Assembly (NCBI RefSeq): GCF_009799925.1
Contig: NZ_WELK01000001.1
Coordinates: 682,001 to 746,000, forward strand
Direction: 5' to 3'
Source of the DNA: Pseudomonas sp. R-28-1W-6
GTDB lineage: Bacteria > Pseudomonadota > Gammaproteobacteria > Pseudomonadales > Pseudomonadaceae
DNA length: 64,000 bases
The stretch's first letter is position 1. Every line of letters starts with the position of its first letter. Below the pieces are notes generated by a model. That model ran no database searches. It was not told the DNA's origin and saw only the letters and a list, made by a program, of their open reading frames with translations. Of this stretch, positions 1 through 7,902 are shown piece after piece. The position numbers and the translations under genes are program-made.

Positions 1-408
1 CGGCGCCACCTGGCCGAACGGCTCAAGCGCGAGTCGGCGCTGGAAAGCCCGCAGGCGGTGCGCGACTACCTCAAGGCGCGCCTGCGCCACGAGCCCCACG
101 AGGTGTTCGGCTGCCTGTTTCTCGATGCCAAGCACCGGGTGATCGAGTTCGAGGCGCTGTTCCACGGCAGCATCGACGGCGCCAGCGTCTACCCGCGTCA
201 GGTGGTCAAGCGGGCGCTGGCGCACAATGCGGCCGCGGCGATCCTGGTGCACAACCATCCGTCCGGAGTGGCCGAGCCCAGCCAGGCCGATCGCGTGCTC
301 ACCGGGCGCCTCAAGGAGGCGCTGGCGCTGATCGAGGTGCGCGTGCTTGATCACTTCATCGTCGGCGATGGCGAGCCGTTGTCCCTGGCCGAATACGGCT
401 GGCTGTAG
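1..408 (+). CDS. radC: RadC family protein (JAB/MPN domain), 3' part only
   Basis: C-terminal part of a RadC protein; the reading frame is open from base 1, so the gene starts outside the window. The visible 135 residues hold the JAB/MPN metalloprotease-like fold: a central strand EVFGCLFLD, then the metal-site motif HNHPSG followed eight residues later by Asp ([14 protein letters not shown]), and the usual C-terminal segment LDHFIVGDG. RadC was linked to DNA repair in older literature, but its activity is not settled. It ends only three bases before the convergent peptide-binding protein gene. An internal GTG at 58 could be mistaken for a start, but the RadC similarity continues upstream of it. 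Confidence 0.93.
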   Translation, partial: RRHLAERLKRESALESPQAVRDYLKARLRHEPHEVFGCLFLDAKHRVIEFEALFHGSIDGASVYPRQVVKRALAHNAAAAILVHNHPSGVAEPSQADRVLTGRLKEALALIEVRVLDHFIVGDGEPLSLAEYGWL

Positions 409-411
409 CGC

Positions 412-1986
412 TCAGTCGAGCCGCGCCCGGGCAAAATCCTGGCGGCCGAAGGGGTTCACCCGATAGCCCTGCACGTTGCTGCGCAGCAGGGCGAAGGCGG
501 TCGGGTGGGCCAGCGGCAGCCACAGGGCCTGCTCCTGGATGATCGTCTGCGCCTGCTGGTACAGGCCGCTGCGCACCGTCTGCTCGGCGCTGAGCTTGCC
601 GGCGGCGATCAGCTTGTCCAGTTGCGGGTCGCAGAAGCGCGCGAAGTTCAGCCCGGACTGCAGCGAGGCGCAGGAAAACTGCGGGGTGAGGAAGTTGTCC
701 GGGTCGCCGTTGTCGCCAGCCCAGCCCATGAACAGCAGGTCATGCTCGCCGGCCTTGGCGCGCTTGATCAGCTCGCCCCACTCGATCACGCGGATCTCGG
801 CGCGGATGCCGACCTTGGCCAGGTCGGCCTGCAGCAGTTGCGCGCCGAGGCTGGGGTTGGGGTTGAGCAGGCTGCCCGACGGGCGGGTCCAGAGTGTCGT
901 GCTGAAACCCTCCGCCAGCCCCGCTTCGGCCAGCAGCGCCCTGGCCTTGGCCGGATCATGGGCGTAGCCGGGCAAGGCCTTGGCATAGCTCCAGGTGGTC
1001 GGCGGGTAGGGCCCACTGGCTGCGGTGGCGCTGCCCTCGAACACCGCCTGGAGGTAGCTGGCCTTGTCGAAGGCGAGGTTGATCGCCTGGCGCACCTGCG
1101 GTTTGTCCAGGGGCGGGTGCTGGGTGTTGAGGGCGACGAAGGCGGTCATGAAGGCCGGCGTCTCGCTGATCCGCAGGGCCGGGTCCTGGCGGGCCGCCTG
1201 CACATCCAGCGGCTTGGGCGACAGGGCGATCTGGCACTCGCCGCGGCGCAGCTTCTGCAGGCGCACGTTGGCGTCCGGGGTGATGGCGAAGATCAGGCCG
1301 TCCACCGCGGGCTTGCCGGCGAAGTAGTCCGGGTTGGCCGTGTAGCGCACCACGGCATCCTTCTGGAAGCGCTTGAGGATGAACGGGCCGGTGCCGACCG
1401 GCGCGCTGTTGAGCCGCTCCGGCGTGCCGGCCCGCAGCAGCTGCGCGGCATATTCGGCCGAGTAGATGGAGGCGAAGCCCATGCTCAGGGTGGCGAGAAA
1501 GGTGGCGTCCGGCTGGTTGAGGGTGAAGCGCACCTGCAGCGGGGTTGGCGACTCGATGTGCTTGATCAGCGCGGGCAGCTGCATCGACTGGGCGTGCGGG
1601 TAGCCGCCGGGCGCGCTCTTGTGCCAGGGATGGGCGGGGTCGAGCATGCGCCGGAAGCTGAACAGCACATCCTCGGCGTTCAGCTCGCGGCTCGGACTGA
1701 ACCACTCGGTGCGCTGGAAGCGCACCCCGGGGCGCAGCTGGAAGTCCCAGACCAGGCCGTCGGCCGACACCGTCCAGGCGCTGGCCAGGCTCGGCTGCAG
1801 CTGGCCGCTGGCGGCGTCGAAGTCGACCAGGCGGTTCATCAGCACGTCGGCCGAGGCATTGGTGGTGGTCAGCGCGTTGTACTGCACCACGTCGAAACCA
1901 TCCGGGCTGGCCTCGGTGCAGACGCTGAGCACGGCGGCCTGGCTCAGCAGCGGGGCGAACAGCAGGGGCAGGGCGGCAAGGCGCAT
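412..1986 (-). CDS. ABC transporter periplasmic peptide-binding protein (DppA/OppA type)
   Basis: 524-residue solute-binding protein of the family 5 extracellular type that delivers di- or oligopeptides to an ABC importer in the inner membrane. An N-terminal signal peptide of about 17 residues (MRLAALPLLFAPLLSQA) is followed by the family opening VCTEASPDGFDVVQYNALTT and the SAWTVSADGLVWDFQLRPGVRF block, typical of SBP_bac_5. Length fits the family (about 500-540). No permease or ATPase genes lie beside it, so it probably works with a transporter encoded elsewhere. A GGAG sequence lies about ten bases before the ATG. Substrate cannot be told from sequence. Confidence 0.9.
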   Translation of the reverse strand: MRLAALPLLFAPLLSQAAVLSVCTEASPDGFDVVQYNALTTTNASADVLMNRLVDFDAASGQLQPSLASAWTVSADGLVWDFQLRPGVRFQRTEWFSPSRELNAEDVLFSFRRMLDPAHPWHKSAPGGYPHAQSMQLPALIKHIESPTPLQVRFTLNQPDATFLATLSMGFASIYSAEYAAQLLRAGTPERLNSAPVGTGPFILKRFQKDAVVRYTANPDYFAGKPAVDGLIFAITPDANVRLQKLRRGECQIALSPKPLDVQAARQDPALRISETPAFMTAFVALNTQHPPLDKPQVRQAINLAFDKASYLQAVFEGSATAASGPYPPTTWSYAKALPGYAHDPAKARALLAEAGLAEGFSTTLWTRPSGSLLNPNPSLGAQLLQADLAKVGIRAEIRVIEWGELIKRAKAGEHDLLFMGWAGDNGDPDNFLTPQFSCASLQSGLNFARFCDPQLDKLIAAGKLSAEQTVRSGLYQQAQTIIQEQALWLPLAHPTAFALLRSNVQGYRVNPFGRQDFARARLD

Positions 1987-2154
1987 GGGCGGGATCTCCG
2001 TGGGACAATGGGCGGCAAGGGTCTACCCTAGACCAAGGGGCGCAGCGGAACAATCAGCAGGCGGCGACGAGCGGTCAAGCCGGTGCGGCCCTTCAAGCCC
2101 GCCGCAGAGCGCGCCGTGCCAGGTCACTCTGCGGCTGGAAAGACATGCTCAACC

Positions 2155-2183
2155 TTGCGAGTGCCAGGGTGTTCTGGTATAAA
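2155..2183 (+). promoter_or_regulatory. Sigma70-type promoter for rpmB-rpmG
   Basis: TTGCGA at 2155-2160 and TATAAA at 2178-2183 are separated by exactly 17 bases, close to the sigma70 consensus. It lies about 150 bases upstream of rpmB, so the transcript would carry a leader of about 140 nucleotides. Confidence 0.7.
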
Positions 2184-2189
2184 GCAGCG

Positions 2190-2331
2190 CTCTTTTCTAG
2201 GGGCCCGCCTCCTGCGCAAGCAGACAAGCGCGGTAAGACCCCCGAGAAACGTGGCGCTGAGCGCCAAATGACTATTGAGTTCAAGCGGCCAACCCATGCC
2301 GGGTTGGGCATGTGGTTTAGAGGGCTGAGGC
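2190..2331 (+). promoter_or_regulatory. Long structured 5' leader of rpmB
   Basis: The rest of the 345-base gap between the peptide-binding gene and rpmB. If transcription starts just after the predicted promoter, about 140 bases are untranslated. The leader holds a GGCGC/GCGCC hairpin (2253-2265) and a CCAACCC/GGGTTGG hairpin with a five-base loop (2289-2307), the latter about 25 bases before the start codon and close to the ribosome binding region. Ribosomal protein leaders often bind a regulator, but no known motif was recognised. Bases 1987-2154 hold nothing else I can name. Confidence 0.4.
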
Positions 2332-2568
2332 ATGTCGAGAGTCTGTCAAGTTACCGGTAAGGGTCCGGTAACCGGGAACAATATTTCCCACGCAAACAAC
2401 AAAACCCGTCGTCGTTTCCTGCCGAACCTGCAGCATCACCGCTTCTGGGTCGAGTCCGAGAAGCGTTTCGTGCGTCTGCGCGTTTCCGCCAAGGGCATGC
2501 GTATCATCGACAAGCGCGGCATTGACGTAGTGCTGTCCGAGCTGCGCGCTCGCGGCGAAAAGGTCTAA
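2332..2568 (+). CDS. rpmB: 50S ribosomal protein L28
   Basis: 78-residue ribosomal protein L28 of the large subunit, of the usual length. The sequence opens [34 protein letters not shown], the family signature, and ends in the basic [12 protein letters not shown] tail. GCTGAGG just before the ATG is a plausible ribosome binding site. It is cotranscribed with rpmG ten bases downstream, the near-universal L28-L33 arrangement in proteobacteria. It has only one cysteine (C5), so it is a zinc-free form. Confidence 0.98.
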   Translation: MSRVCQVTGKGPVTGNNISHANNKTRRRFLPNLQHHRFWVESEKRFVRLRVSAKGMRIIDKRGIDVVLSELRARGEKV

Positions 2569-2578
2569 GGAGCAAATC

Positions 2579-2734
2579 ATGCGTGAACTGATCCGTTTGG
2601 TGTCCAGCGCCGGTACCGGCCACTTCTACACCACCGACAAGAACAAGCGCACCACCCCGGACAAGATCGAGATCAAGAAATTTGATCCGACCATCCGCAA
2701 GCACGTGATCTACAAGGAAGCCAAGATCAAGTAA
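2579..2734 (+). CDS. rpmG: 50S ribosomal protein L33
   Basis: 51-residue ribosomal protein L33, [20 protein letters not shown] at the start and [11 protein letters not shown] at the end, the standard length. It lacks the CxxC pairs of the zinc-binding form, as in most gammaproteobacterial housekeeping copies. AAGGAG lies seven bases before the ATG. Second gene of the rpmB-rpmG operon, followed directly by a strong terminator. Confidence 0.98.
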   Translation: MRELIRLVSSAGTGHFYTTDKNKRTTPDKIEIKKFDPTIRKHVIYKEAKIK

Positions 2735-2750
2735 TTGATCGGCGACCACG

Positions 2751-2778
2751 AAAAAACCCGCCTTCTGGCGGGTTTTTT
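2751..2778 (+). terminator. Rho-independent terminator after rpmG
   Basis: AAAAAACCCGCC (2751-2762), loop TTCT, GGCGGGTTTTTT (2767-2778). The A and T runs on both sides mean it could also stop transcripts from the minus strand, where the next gene converges on it. Confidence 0.92.
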
Positions 2779-2822
2779 CATGCCTGCGGAAAAGCGCCGG
2801 CGGGCGGCGCCCACTGCCGGGT

Positions 2823-3347
2823 TCAGACGATGGCGTTCTTCTGGCGGATGCGCGTCGGTCCGGCGCGGCGCTCCACCGCCTCGCGCAGTTCATGGCGCAG
2901 GCCGCAGAGAAAGGCCAGTTCGGCGACCACGAACAACGGCCCGACCACCAGGCCCATCAGGTCGTCGACGAAGGCCGGCTTGCGTCCTTCGTAGTAGTGG
3001 CCGATGAACTGGATCACCCAGCCGACCACGAACAGGCCCAGGCCGCCGCCCAGCCAGGCCGCCGTGCCGGCCTGCGCCAGGGCCATGCCGGCCCACAGGC
3101 ACAGCGCCAGCAGGGCGCTCATCAGCAGGCCGAAGCGCAGGTCCAGGCGCAGGTAGAACAGGCCGGCGGCCAGGGCCGTGAGCAGGGCCGGCGACAGCCA
3201 CAGCCCGGCGACTTCCAGGCCGGGGCGCGACAGCAGCACGGCGACCGCCACCACGATCATCGGGATGCCGATGAAATGGCTGAAGATGTTCCGCCGGTCG
3301 CGGTGGTATTCGGCGTACTGGCTCAGGTGATCAACGAGGGACTTCAT
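2823..3347 (-). CDS. Mpo1-like (DUF962 / YGL010w) membrane protein
   Basis: 174-residue inner-membrane protein of the DUF962 family. The family mark is the N-terminal HRDRRNIFSHFIGIP stretch (about residues 15-29) whose two histidines match the HRxxxNxxxHxxGxP motif of yeast Mpo1, an iron-dependent dioxygenase acting on 2-hydroxy fatty acids. About four hydrophobic segments follow, with a second histidine-containing stretch FIGHYYEGRKPAF around residue 115. Whether the bacterial members share the Mpo1 reaction is not established. It converges on the rpmG terminator and is divergent from the Crp/Fnr gene. Confidence 0.85.
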   Translation of the reverse strand: MKSLVDHLSQYAEYHRDRRNIFSHFIGIPMIVVAVAVLLSRPGLEVAGLWLSPALLTALAAGLFYLRLDLRFGLLMSALLALCLWAGMALAQAGTAAWLGGGLGLFVVGWVIQFIGHYYEGRKPAFVDDLMGLVVGPLFVVAELAFLCGLRHELREAVERRAGPTRIRQKNAIV

Positions 3348-3441
3348 CGGCTAACTCCGCAATAATTCAGGCAAGTTGTCCGATAATGGTCCGCCGCGCG
3401 TGCCGGCCTCTGTCGCCTAGCCGACAAACCCAGGAGATGCC

Positions 3442-4131
3442 ATGTCCGCCCCCGCAAGCCTGCGCCAGCAACTGCTGGCCGGGCACTGGTTCAGCCACCT
3501 GCCCGCGGCGCTGCAGGAGGAGCTGCTCGGCCAGGCCGGCCTGCGCCAGCTGGCGGCCGGGCAGCGCCTGTTCAGCCGCGGTGATCGCCCGTGCGGGCTG
3601 TACGCGGTGCTGCAGGGGGCGATCCGCATCGGCGCGGTCGACCGAGAGGGCAAGGAGGCGCTGCTGACCCTGGTCGAGCCGCCTCACTGGTTTGGCGAGA
3701 TATCCCTGTTCGACGGCCAGCCGCGCACCCACGACGCCTTTGCCGAGGGGCCGACCCAGCTGCTGCAGATCCCCCAGGGCGCGCTGCTGGAGCTGCTCGA
3801 CCGGCAGCCGCGCTACTGGCGCGAGTTCGCCCTGCTGATGAGCCAGAAGCTGCGCCTGGCCTTCATCGCCCTGGAGGCGATGAGTCTGCTGCCGGCGGCG
3901 CCACGCCTGGCCCGGCGCCTGCTGCTGATCGCCGAGGGCTATGGCGAGACCGGCCCGCGGCGGGTGATCCAGCTGGCCCAGGATCAGCTGGCGCTGATGC
4001 TCGCCCTGTCGCGGCAGACCACCAATCAGATCCTCAAGGACCTGGAGGCGCGCGGCGCGCTGCGCCTGACCTACGGCGAGATCGAGATCCTCGACCTCGA
4101 CCTCCTGCGCCAGATGGCGCGAATCGACTAG
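3442..4131 (+). CDS. Crp/Fnr family transcriptional regulator
   Basis: 229-residue regulator with an N-terminal cyclic-nucleotide-binding-type beta-roll (about residues 20-130; RLFSRGDRPCGLYAVLQGAIRI and WFGEISLFDGQPRTHDAFAE) and a C-terminal winged helix (about 150-225; LAQDQLALMLALSRQTTNQILKDLEARGAL). The recognition helix SRQTTNQILKDLE is typical of Crp/Fnr proteins. There is no N-terminal cysteine cluster, so it is not an oxygen-sensing Fnr; the ligand is unknown. Starts 94 bases from the divergent Mpo1-like gene. AGGAG lies about seven bases before the ATG. Confidence 0.9.
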   Translation: MSAPASLRQQLLAGHWFSHLPAALQEELLGQAGLRQLAAGQRLFSRGDRPCGLYAVLQGAIRIGAVDREGKEALLTLVEPPHWFGEISLFDGQPRTHDAFAEGPTQLLQIPQGALLELLDRQPRYWREFALLMSQKLRLAFIALEAMSLLPAAPRLARRLLLIAEGYGETGPRRVIQLAQDQLALMLALSRQTTNQILKDLEARGALRLTYGEIEILDLDLLRQMARID

Positions 4132-4314
4132 TCGGTTCAGGCAGGTTCCGCGTGGCCAGGTTGGCGCGTAGCCAATAGGCAAGATCGTTCAGCCGGCCTG
4201 CGTTTCCCAGGTTAGGGTGTCGTGCAGGCGGCTTGCCGTTCGCTGGTTGCAAGGGGGGGCTGGTGCGGCGGATCGAGCCGGCGGACTCGTCGGGAGAGGC
4301 GTGAGTGCTGCCGC

Positions 4315-5529
4315 TCAGTCGCGCCTGAGCAGGCTCGCCGGCACCTGCCCGAGCAGCGAGGCGGACAGCCGCAGCATGCTCGCCGCGCGGCACTCGGCGA
4401 CCTGCTCCGGCCCCTGATCGGCCGGCAGGGCGAGCAGTTCGGCGCTGAGGTTGAGAACCAGCGCCTCGCGCGAGAACACCCCTTTGCCCAGGCCGTAGTA
4501 CGCGGCGATCAGTTCGCGCAGGCCGAAGGGCAGGCGCCAGCGAATGCGCAGGGCCGAGCCGTAGCTGGCAGCGCGCTGGTGCAGGGCGCTGTCGATCTGT
4601 TCGCTGCTCAGCTCGCCGCCGGCATCCAGCCAGTCCTGCAGGCTGCGCAGCAGGGCCAGTTCGCCGATGTTGTGCAGCAGGCCGGCGGTGTAGCACAGCT
4701 CGGCATCCAGTCCCAGGCGCCCGGCCAGCCAGAAGGCCAGTTCGGCGCTGTGCTGGGCCTGCTGCCCGGTGTGCCCGGCCAGCTCGCTCAGGCGCGGGTC
4801 CTGCAGGCGGGCGTTGCGCTGGATGGCCAGGCCCAGCACCAGGTTCAGGCTGCGCGCCACGCCCAGCCGGTGCAGTGACTGGGCCAGGGTCTGGCTGGCG
4901 GCGCCGCGGTGTTCCGCCGCGCTGTTGGCGGCGGCGATCAGGCGCGCGGTGATCTGCGGGTCGCGGGCGAACTCCTGCTCCAGTTCGCCCAGGCTCGCCT
5001 CGCTGGCCTGCAGGCTGCGGGCCACCGCGTCGCGCAGGTCGCCGAGCAGCGGCGCGCCCTGGCCGGCTTCACGGACGTCATCCAGGTATTGGTTGAGGTC
5101 GCTGACCAGCAGCGCCGGCGGGTAGGCCGGGGCCGGCCCCGTGCCTTGCAGCAGGCCCTGCAGGCGCTGGCGCAGCAGCTCGGCATTGAACGGTTTGGCC
5201 AGGTAGGCGGTGGGCGCCAGCGGCAGGGCGGCGCGCACGCTGCGGGCATCGGTATGCCGGCTGATCAGGATGAACGGCAGCGCCGGGGTGCGCGGGTGGC
5301 GGCGCACCTGGCGCAGCAGCTCGACGCCGTCGAGGAGGGCCAGTTCGCCATCGGCGATCACCAGGTCCGGCAGCTTGCGCCGGCAGCGGGCCAGGGCCGC
5401 CTGGCCATCGGCCACCGTGGTGACCACGGCGTCGCGGCGCACATCCAGCACCAGCTGGGTCAGCAGATCGGCTGTCCAGGGGTTCGCTTCGGCAATCAGA
5501 ATCTCCGGAGCGGCAACCGGGGCAGTCAT
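4315..5529 (-). CDS. Response regulator receiver protein with HDOD domain
   Basis: 404-residue two-domain protein. Residues 9-125 form a receiver domain with the phosphorylatable Asp60 (LVIADGELALLDG) and Lys112 (YLAKPF). Residues about 190-390 form an HDOD domain, in which the HD pair of true phosphohydrolases is replaced by His-Asn (AGLLHNIGELALL). HDOD proteins act as non-enzymatic signalling scaffolds. The ATG at 5529 was chosen over one 16 codons upstream because GAGG lies five bases before it and the family starts there. No histidine kinase is nearby. Another HDOD protein occurs at 42498. Confidence 0.88.
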   Translation of the reverse strand: MTAPVAAPEILIAEANPWTADLLTQLVLDVRRDAVVTTVADGQAALARCRRKLPDLVIADGELALLDGVELLRQVRRHPRTPALPFILISRHTDARSVRAALPLAPTAYLAKPFNAELLRQRLQGLLQGTGPAPAYPPALLVSDLNQYLDDVREAGQGAPLLGDLRDAVARSLQASEASLGELEQEFARDPQITARLIAAANSAAEHRGAASQTLAQSLHRLGVARSLNLVLGLAIQRNARLQDPRLSELAGHTGQQAQHSAELAFWLAGRLGLDAELCYTAGLLHNIGELALLRSLQDWLDAGGELSSEQIDSALHQRAASYGSALRIRWRLPFGLRELIAAYYGLGKGVFSREALVLNLSAELLALPADQGPEQVAECRAASMLRLSASLLGQVPASLLRRD

Positions 5530-5605
5530 GGAAACCTCAACGACAGTGGCGGAGTAGGGGGTGGGCGAGCGGGGCAATGCGCAGATAGTTGATTGCCGCG
5601 ACAGG

Positions 5606-6229
5606 TTATCCCTGCGGCGTCTGGATGGCGATAGCCGCCGTCTGGGTTTCGTCGCTTTCCGGCCCTTGCGGGGCGCGACCGACTGTCGCAGCCAGCAGCG
5701 CCTTGCTGGCCTCCAGCACCTCGGCCTGGCGCTGCTCCGTGGCCAGCATGCGCGCTACCACCAGCGCGCCGACGCACTGGGCGAGGATGGCCCAGGCCAG
5801 CTCGCCACTGCCCAGCACCTCGCTCCAGGCCTGCTGCAGGCGCACCAGCCAGTGCTCGGCCTGCTCGCGCACCTTGAGGTCGGCGCGGGCGATCTCGGCA
5901 CCCAGGGTGGGGATGGCGCAGCCGCTGTCCGGCTGCTGCACGTGGGCCATGCTCAGGTAACGCTCCAGGCAGCGCTGCAGCTTGGCGCGACTGGCATCGT
6001 CGCCCTCGCCAAGACGCTGCAGGCTGTGGCTCAGCTCGCGCTCGACGATGGCGCTGAACAGGTCGTTCTTCGACGCAAAGTGGCTGTAGAAGGCGCCGCC
6101 GGTCAGGCCGATGGCCTTCATCAGGCTGTCCACGCCGGCCGCGGAAAAGCCGCCCTGCTTGGCAATGGCGCCGCTGCTGTGCAACAGCTTCTCGCGGGTC
6201 TGGGCCTTGTGTTCGGCCGAATAGCGCAT
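5606..6229 (-). CDS. TetR/AcrR family transcriptional regulator
   Basis: 207-residue repressor. The N-terminal helix-turn-helix (residues 5-50) reads AIAKQGGFSAAGVDSLMKAIGLTGGAFYSHFASKNDLFSAIVERE, the TetR signature. The C-terminal half is the variable ligand and dimerisation domain. The ATG at 6229 has GGAG seven bases upstream and was preferred to one 16 codons earlier. It is divergent from a short-chain dehydrogenase gene over a 90-base gap that holds a direct-repeat operator candidate, so it probably represses itself and that gene. Confidence 0.9.
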   Translation of the reverse strand: MRYSAEHKAQTREKLLHSSGAIAKQGGFSAAGVDSLMKAIGLTGGAFYSHFASKNDLFSAIVERELSHSLQRLGEGDDASRAKLQRCLERYLSMAHVQQPDSGCAIPTLGAEIARADLKVREQAEHWLVRLQQAWSEVLGSGELAWAILAQCVGALVVARMLATEQRQAEVLEASKALLAATVGRAPQGPESDETQTAAIAIQTPQG

Positions 6230-6275
6230 GGGAATCTCCGCTGCTAAACCTGCTTGACGATGCCGCAAGCGTAGC

Positions 6276-6305
6276 ATAACGTTCGTTTAGCTAACGATCG
6301 TTTAG
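6276..6305. promoter_or_regulatory. Candidate TetR operator, tandem ACGWTCGTTTAG repeats
   Basis: ACGTTCGTTTAG (6279-6290) and ACGATCGTTTAG (6294-6305) are direct repeats with one mismatch, 15 bases apart. The second half-site sits inside the palindrome AACGATCGTT (6293-6302). It lies between the divergent TetR and dehydrogenase genes, about 15 bases before the dehydrogenase start, where a repressor would block both promoters. Confidence 0.6.
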
Positions 6306-6319
6306 TAAAGGTGAAATCC

Positions 6320-7060
6320 ATGAACCCGCAGAACAACGACAACAAGGTGGTACTGGTGATCGGTGCCGGCGACGCCACCGGCGGCGCGATCGCCAAGCGC
6401 TTCGCCCGCGAGGGTTACATCGCCTGCGTGACCCGGCGCAGCGCCGACAAGCTGCAGCCGCTGGTGGATGAAATCCGCGCCGGCGGAGGCCAGGCCCACG
6501 GCTTCGCCTCGGATGCGCGCAAGGAGGACGAGGTCGCCGCACTGGTCGAGCAGATCGAGAGCAGCATCGGCCCGATCGAGGCCTTCGTCTTCAATATCGG
6601 CGCCAACGTGCCGTGCAGCATCCTCGAAGAGACCGCGCGCAAGTACTTCAAGATCTGGGAAATGGCCTGCTTCTCCGCCTTCCTTACCGCCCAGGCGGTG
6701 GCGCGGCGCATGGTCACCCGCGGCCGCGGCACCATCCTGTTCACCGGTGCCACTGCCGGCCTGCGCGGCGCCGCGCACTTCGCCGCCTTCGCCGGCGCCA
6801 AGCACGGCGTGCGCGCCCTGGCGCAGAGCATGGCGCGCGAGCTGGGCCCGCTGAACATCCACGTCGGCCACGTGGTGGTGGATGGCGCCATCGACACCGC
6901 CTTTATCCGCGACAGCTTCCCCGAGCGCTACGCGCTGAAGGAGCAGGACGGTATCCTCAATCCCGAGCATATCGCCGATAACTACTGGTTCCTGCACGCC
7001 CAGCCACGCGATGCCTGGACCTTCGAACTCGATCTGCGCCCCTGGATGGAGAAGTGGTGA
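6320..7060 (+). CDS. Short-chain dehydrogenase/reductase (SDR) family oxidoreductase
   Basis: 246-residue NAD(P)-dependent oxidoreductase with a Rossmann fold. The cofactor site reads VIGAGDATGGAIAKRF, a variant of the usual TGxxxGIG. The usual YxxxK catalytic pair is replaced: FAAFAGAKHGVRAL aligns there, with Phe in place of Tyr and Lys retained. The family NAG motif also varies (FNIGANV). The changed active site suggests a divergent SDR with modified chemistry. The ATG at 6320 is preferred over an in-frame GTG at 6311 because AAAGGTG precedes it. Substrate unknown; probably under the adjacent TetR repressor. Confidence 0.85.
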   Translation: MNPQNNDNKVVLVIGAGDATGGAIAKRFAREGYIACVTRRSADKLQPLVDEIRAGGGQAHGFASDARKEDEVAALVEQIESSIGPIEAFVFNIGANVPCSILEETARKYFKIWEMACFSAFLTAQAVARRMVTRGRGTILFTGATAGLRGAAHFAAFAGAKHGVRALAQSMARELGPLNIHVGHVVVDGAIDTAFIRDSFPERYALKEQDGILNPEHIADNYWFLHAQPRDAWTFELDLRPWMEKW

Positions 7061-7067
7061 CGTGAAT

Positions 7068-7186
7068 CGACCCGCTGCGCGACGTTCAGGCTAGGCGGCG
7101 AAGCGGGGAGAAAGCGCAGTTGGCTGCTGCCAATGAGCATTTCGCACCGCTTCGCCAACAACGCCTGGGCGTCGCTCGCTGGGTCG
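7068..7186. repeat. Nested stem-loop element A
   Basis: One long nested inverted repeat filling the gap between the SDR gene and the next gene. Pairing segments from outside in: CGACCC/GGGTCG (7068-7073, 7181-7186), GCGACG/CGTCGC (7079-7084, 7170-7175), CAGGC/GCCTG (7087-7091, 7163-7167), GGCGAAGCGG/CCGCTTCGCC (7097-7106, 7147-7156), GAAA/TTTC (7110-7113, 7140-7143), TTGGC/GCCAA (7120-7124, 7129-7133). The internal loop GCGCAG (7114-7119) / TGAGCA (7134-7139) is shared with element B at 8001-8053, whose helices differ in sequence but keep the pairing. Probably a mobile or structured Pseudomonas intergenic repeat. Confidence 0.65.
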
Positions 7187-7225
7187 CGAAATCTGGTTAA
7201 AACAAGCACAAGAGAGCATTCATCG

Positions 7226-7822
7226 ATGAGTAAATCCGTCGAGTTCTACTTCGACTTCGGCAGCCCCACCACCTACCTGGCCTGGACCCAGTTGCCGGCG
7301 ATCTGCGCCGCGGCGGATGCCGAGCTGGTGTACAAGCCGATGCTGCTCGGCGGCGTGTTCCAGGCGACGAAAAACGCCTCGCCGATCACCATCCCGAGCA
7401 AGGGCCGCTTCATGCTGCAGGACCTGCAGCGCTTCGCCCGGCGCTACCAGGTGCCGATGCAGTTCAACCCGCATTTTCCGATCAACACCCTGGGCCTGAT
7501 GCGTGGTGCGGTGGGCGTGCAGTTGCACATGCCGGAGCGTTTCGACGCCTATGTGAGCGCAATCTTCAAAGCCATGTGGGTCGATGCCCTGAACCTCGGC
7601 GACCTGGCGGTACTGGGCAAGGTATTGAGCGAAGCGGGGTTCGATGCGCAAGCGCTGCTGGCGCTGACTGCCGAGCAGGAAGTGAAGGACCAACTCAAGG
7701 CCACCACCGAGGAAGCGGTCAAGCGCGGTGTATTTGGCGCACCGAGCATGTTCGTCGGCAACGAGCTGTTCTTCGGCCAGGATCGTCTGGACTTCGTGCA
7801 GGAAGCCCTGCAGGCCAACTGA
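7226..7822 (+). CDS. DsbA-fold 2-hydroxychromene-2-carboxylate isomerase family protein
   Basis: 198-residue protein of the HCCA isomerase / kappa-class GST family, a thioredoxin fold with a helical insertion. Family marks are the opening VEFYFDFGSPTTYLAWTQLP, the middle GRFMLQDLQRFARRYQVPM, and the C-terminal GVFGAPSMFVGNELFFGQDRLDFVQEAL. In the opening the serine of FDFGSPTTY takes the place of the thioredoxin cysteines. Homologues isomerise 2-hydroxychromene-2-carboxylate in naphthalene breakdown with glutathione, but no other naphthalene genes are here, so the true substrate is unknown. The ATG at 7226 matches the family start. It is flanked by stem-loop elements on both sides. Confidence 0.85.
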   Translation: MSKSVEFYFDFGSPTTYLAWTQLPAICAAADAELVYKPMLLGGVFQATKNASPITIPSKGRFMLQDLQRFARRYQVPMQFNPHFPINTLGLMRGAVGVQLHMPERFDAYVSAIFKAMWVDALNLGDLAVLGKVLSEAGFDAQALLALTAEQEVKDQLKATTEEAVKRGVFGAPSMFVGNELFFGQDRLDFVQEALQAN

Positions 7823-7826
7823 CAGG

Positions 7827-7853
7827 CAAAAAAAGACCCGCTTGCGCGGGTCT
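7827..7853 (-). terminator. Rho-independent terminator for the minus-strand gab genes
   Basis: Stem AGACCCGC (7834-7841) / GCGGGTCT (7846-7853) with loop TTGC. The A run at 7828-7834 becomes a T tract only when read on the minus strand, so this stops transcripts coming from gabT rather than the plus-strand gene it follows. Confidence 0.7.
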
Positions 7854-7902
7854 CGAAGAAACGCCCGGCCTGGTGAGCCTCAGGCGGATTCGGTGATGCA
7901 GT

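Noticed and set aside
505..2031. Long plus-strand open frame across the peptide-binding gene
   Set aside because: Low-complexity, Gly/Gln/Arg-rich translation antisense to a clear family protein; a typical GC-rich shadow.
7226..7822. Part of a naphthalene degradation pathway (nahD)
   Set aside because: The protein family fits, but no ring-cleavage or dioxygenase genes are nearby, so only the family is claimed.
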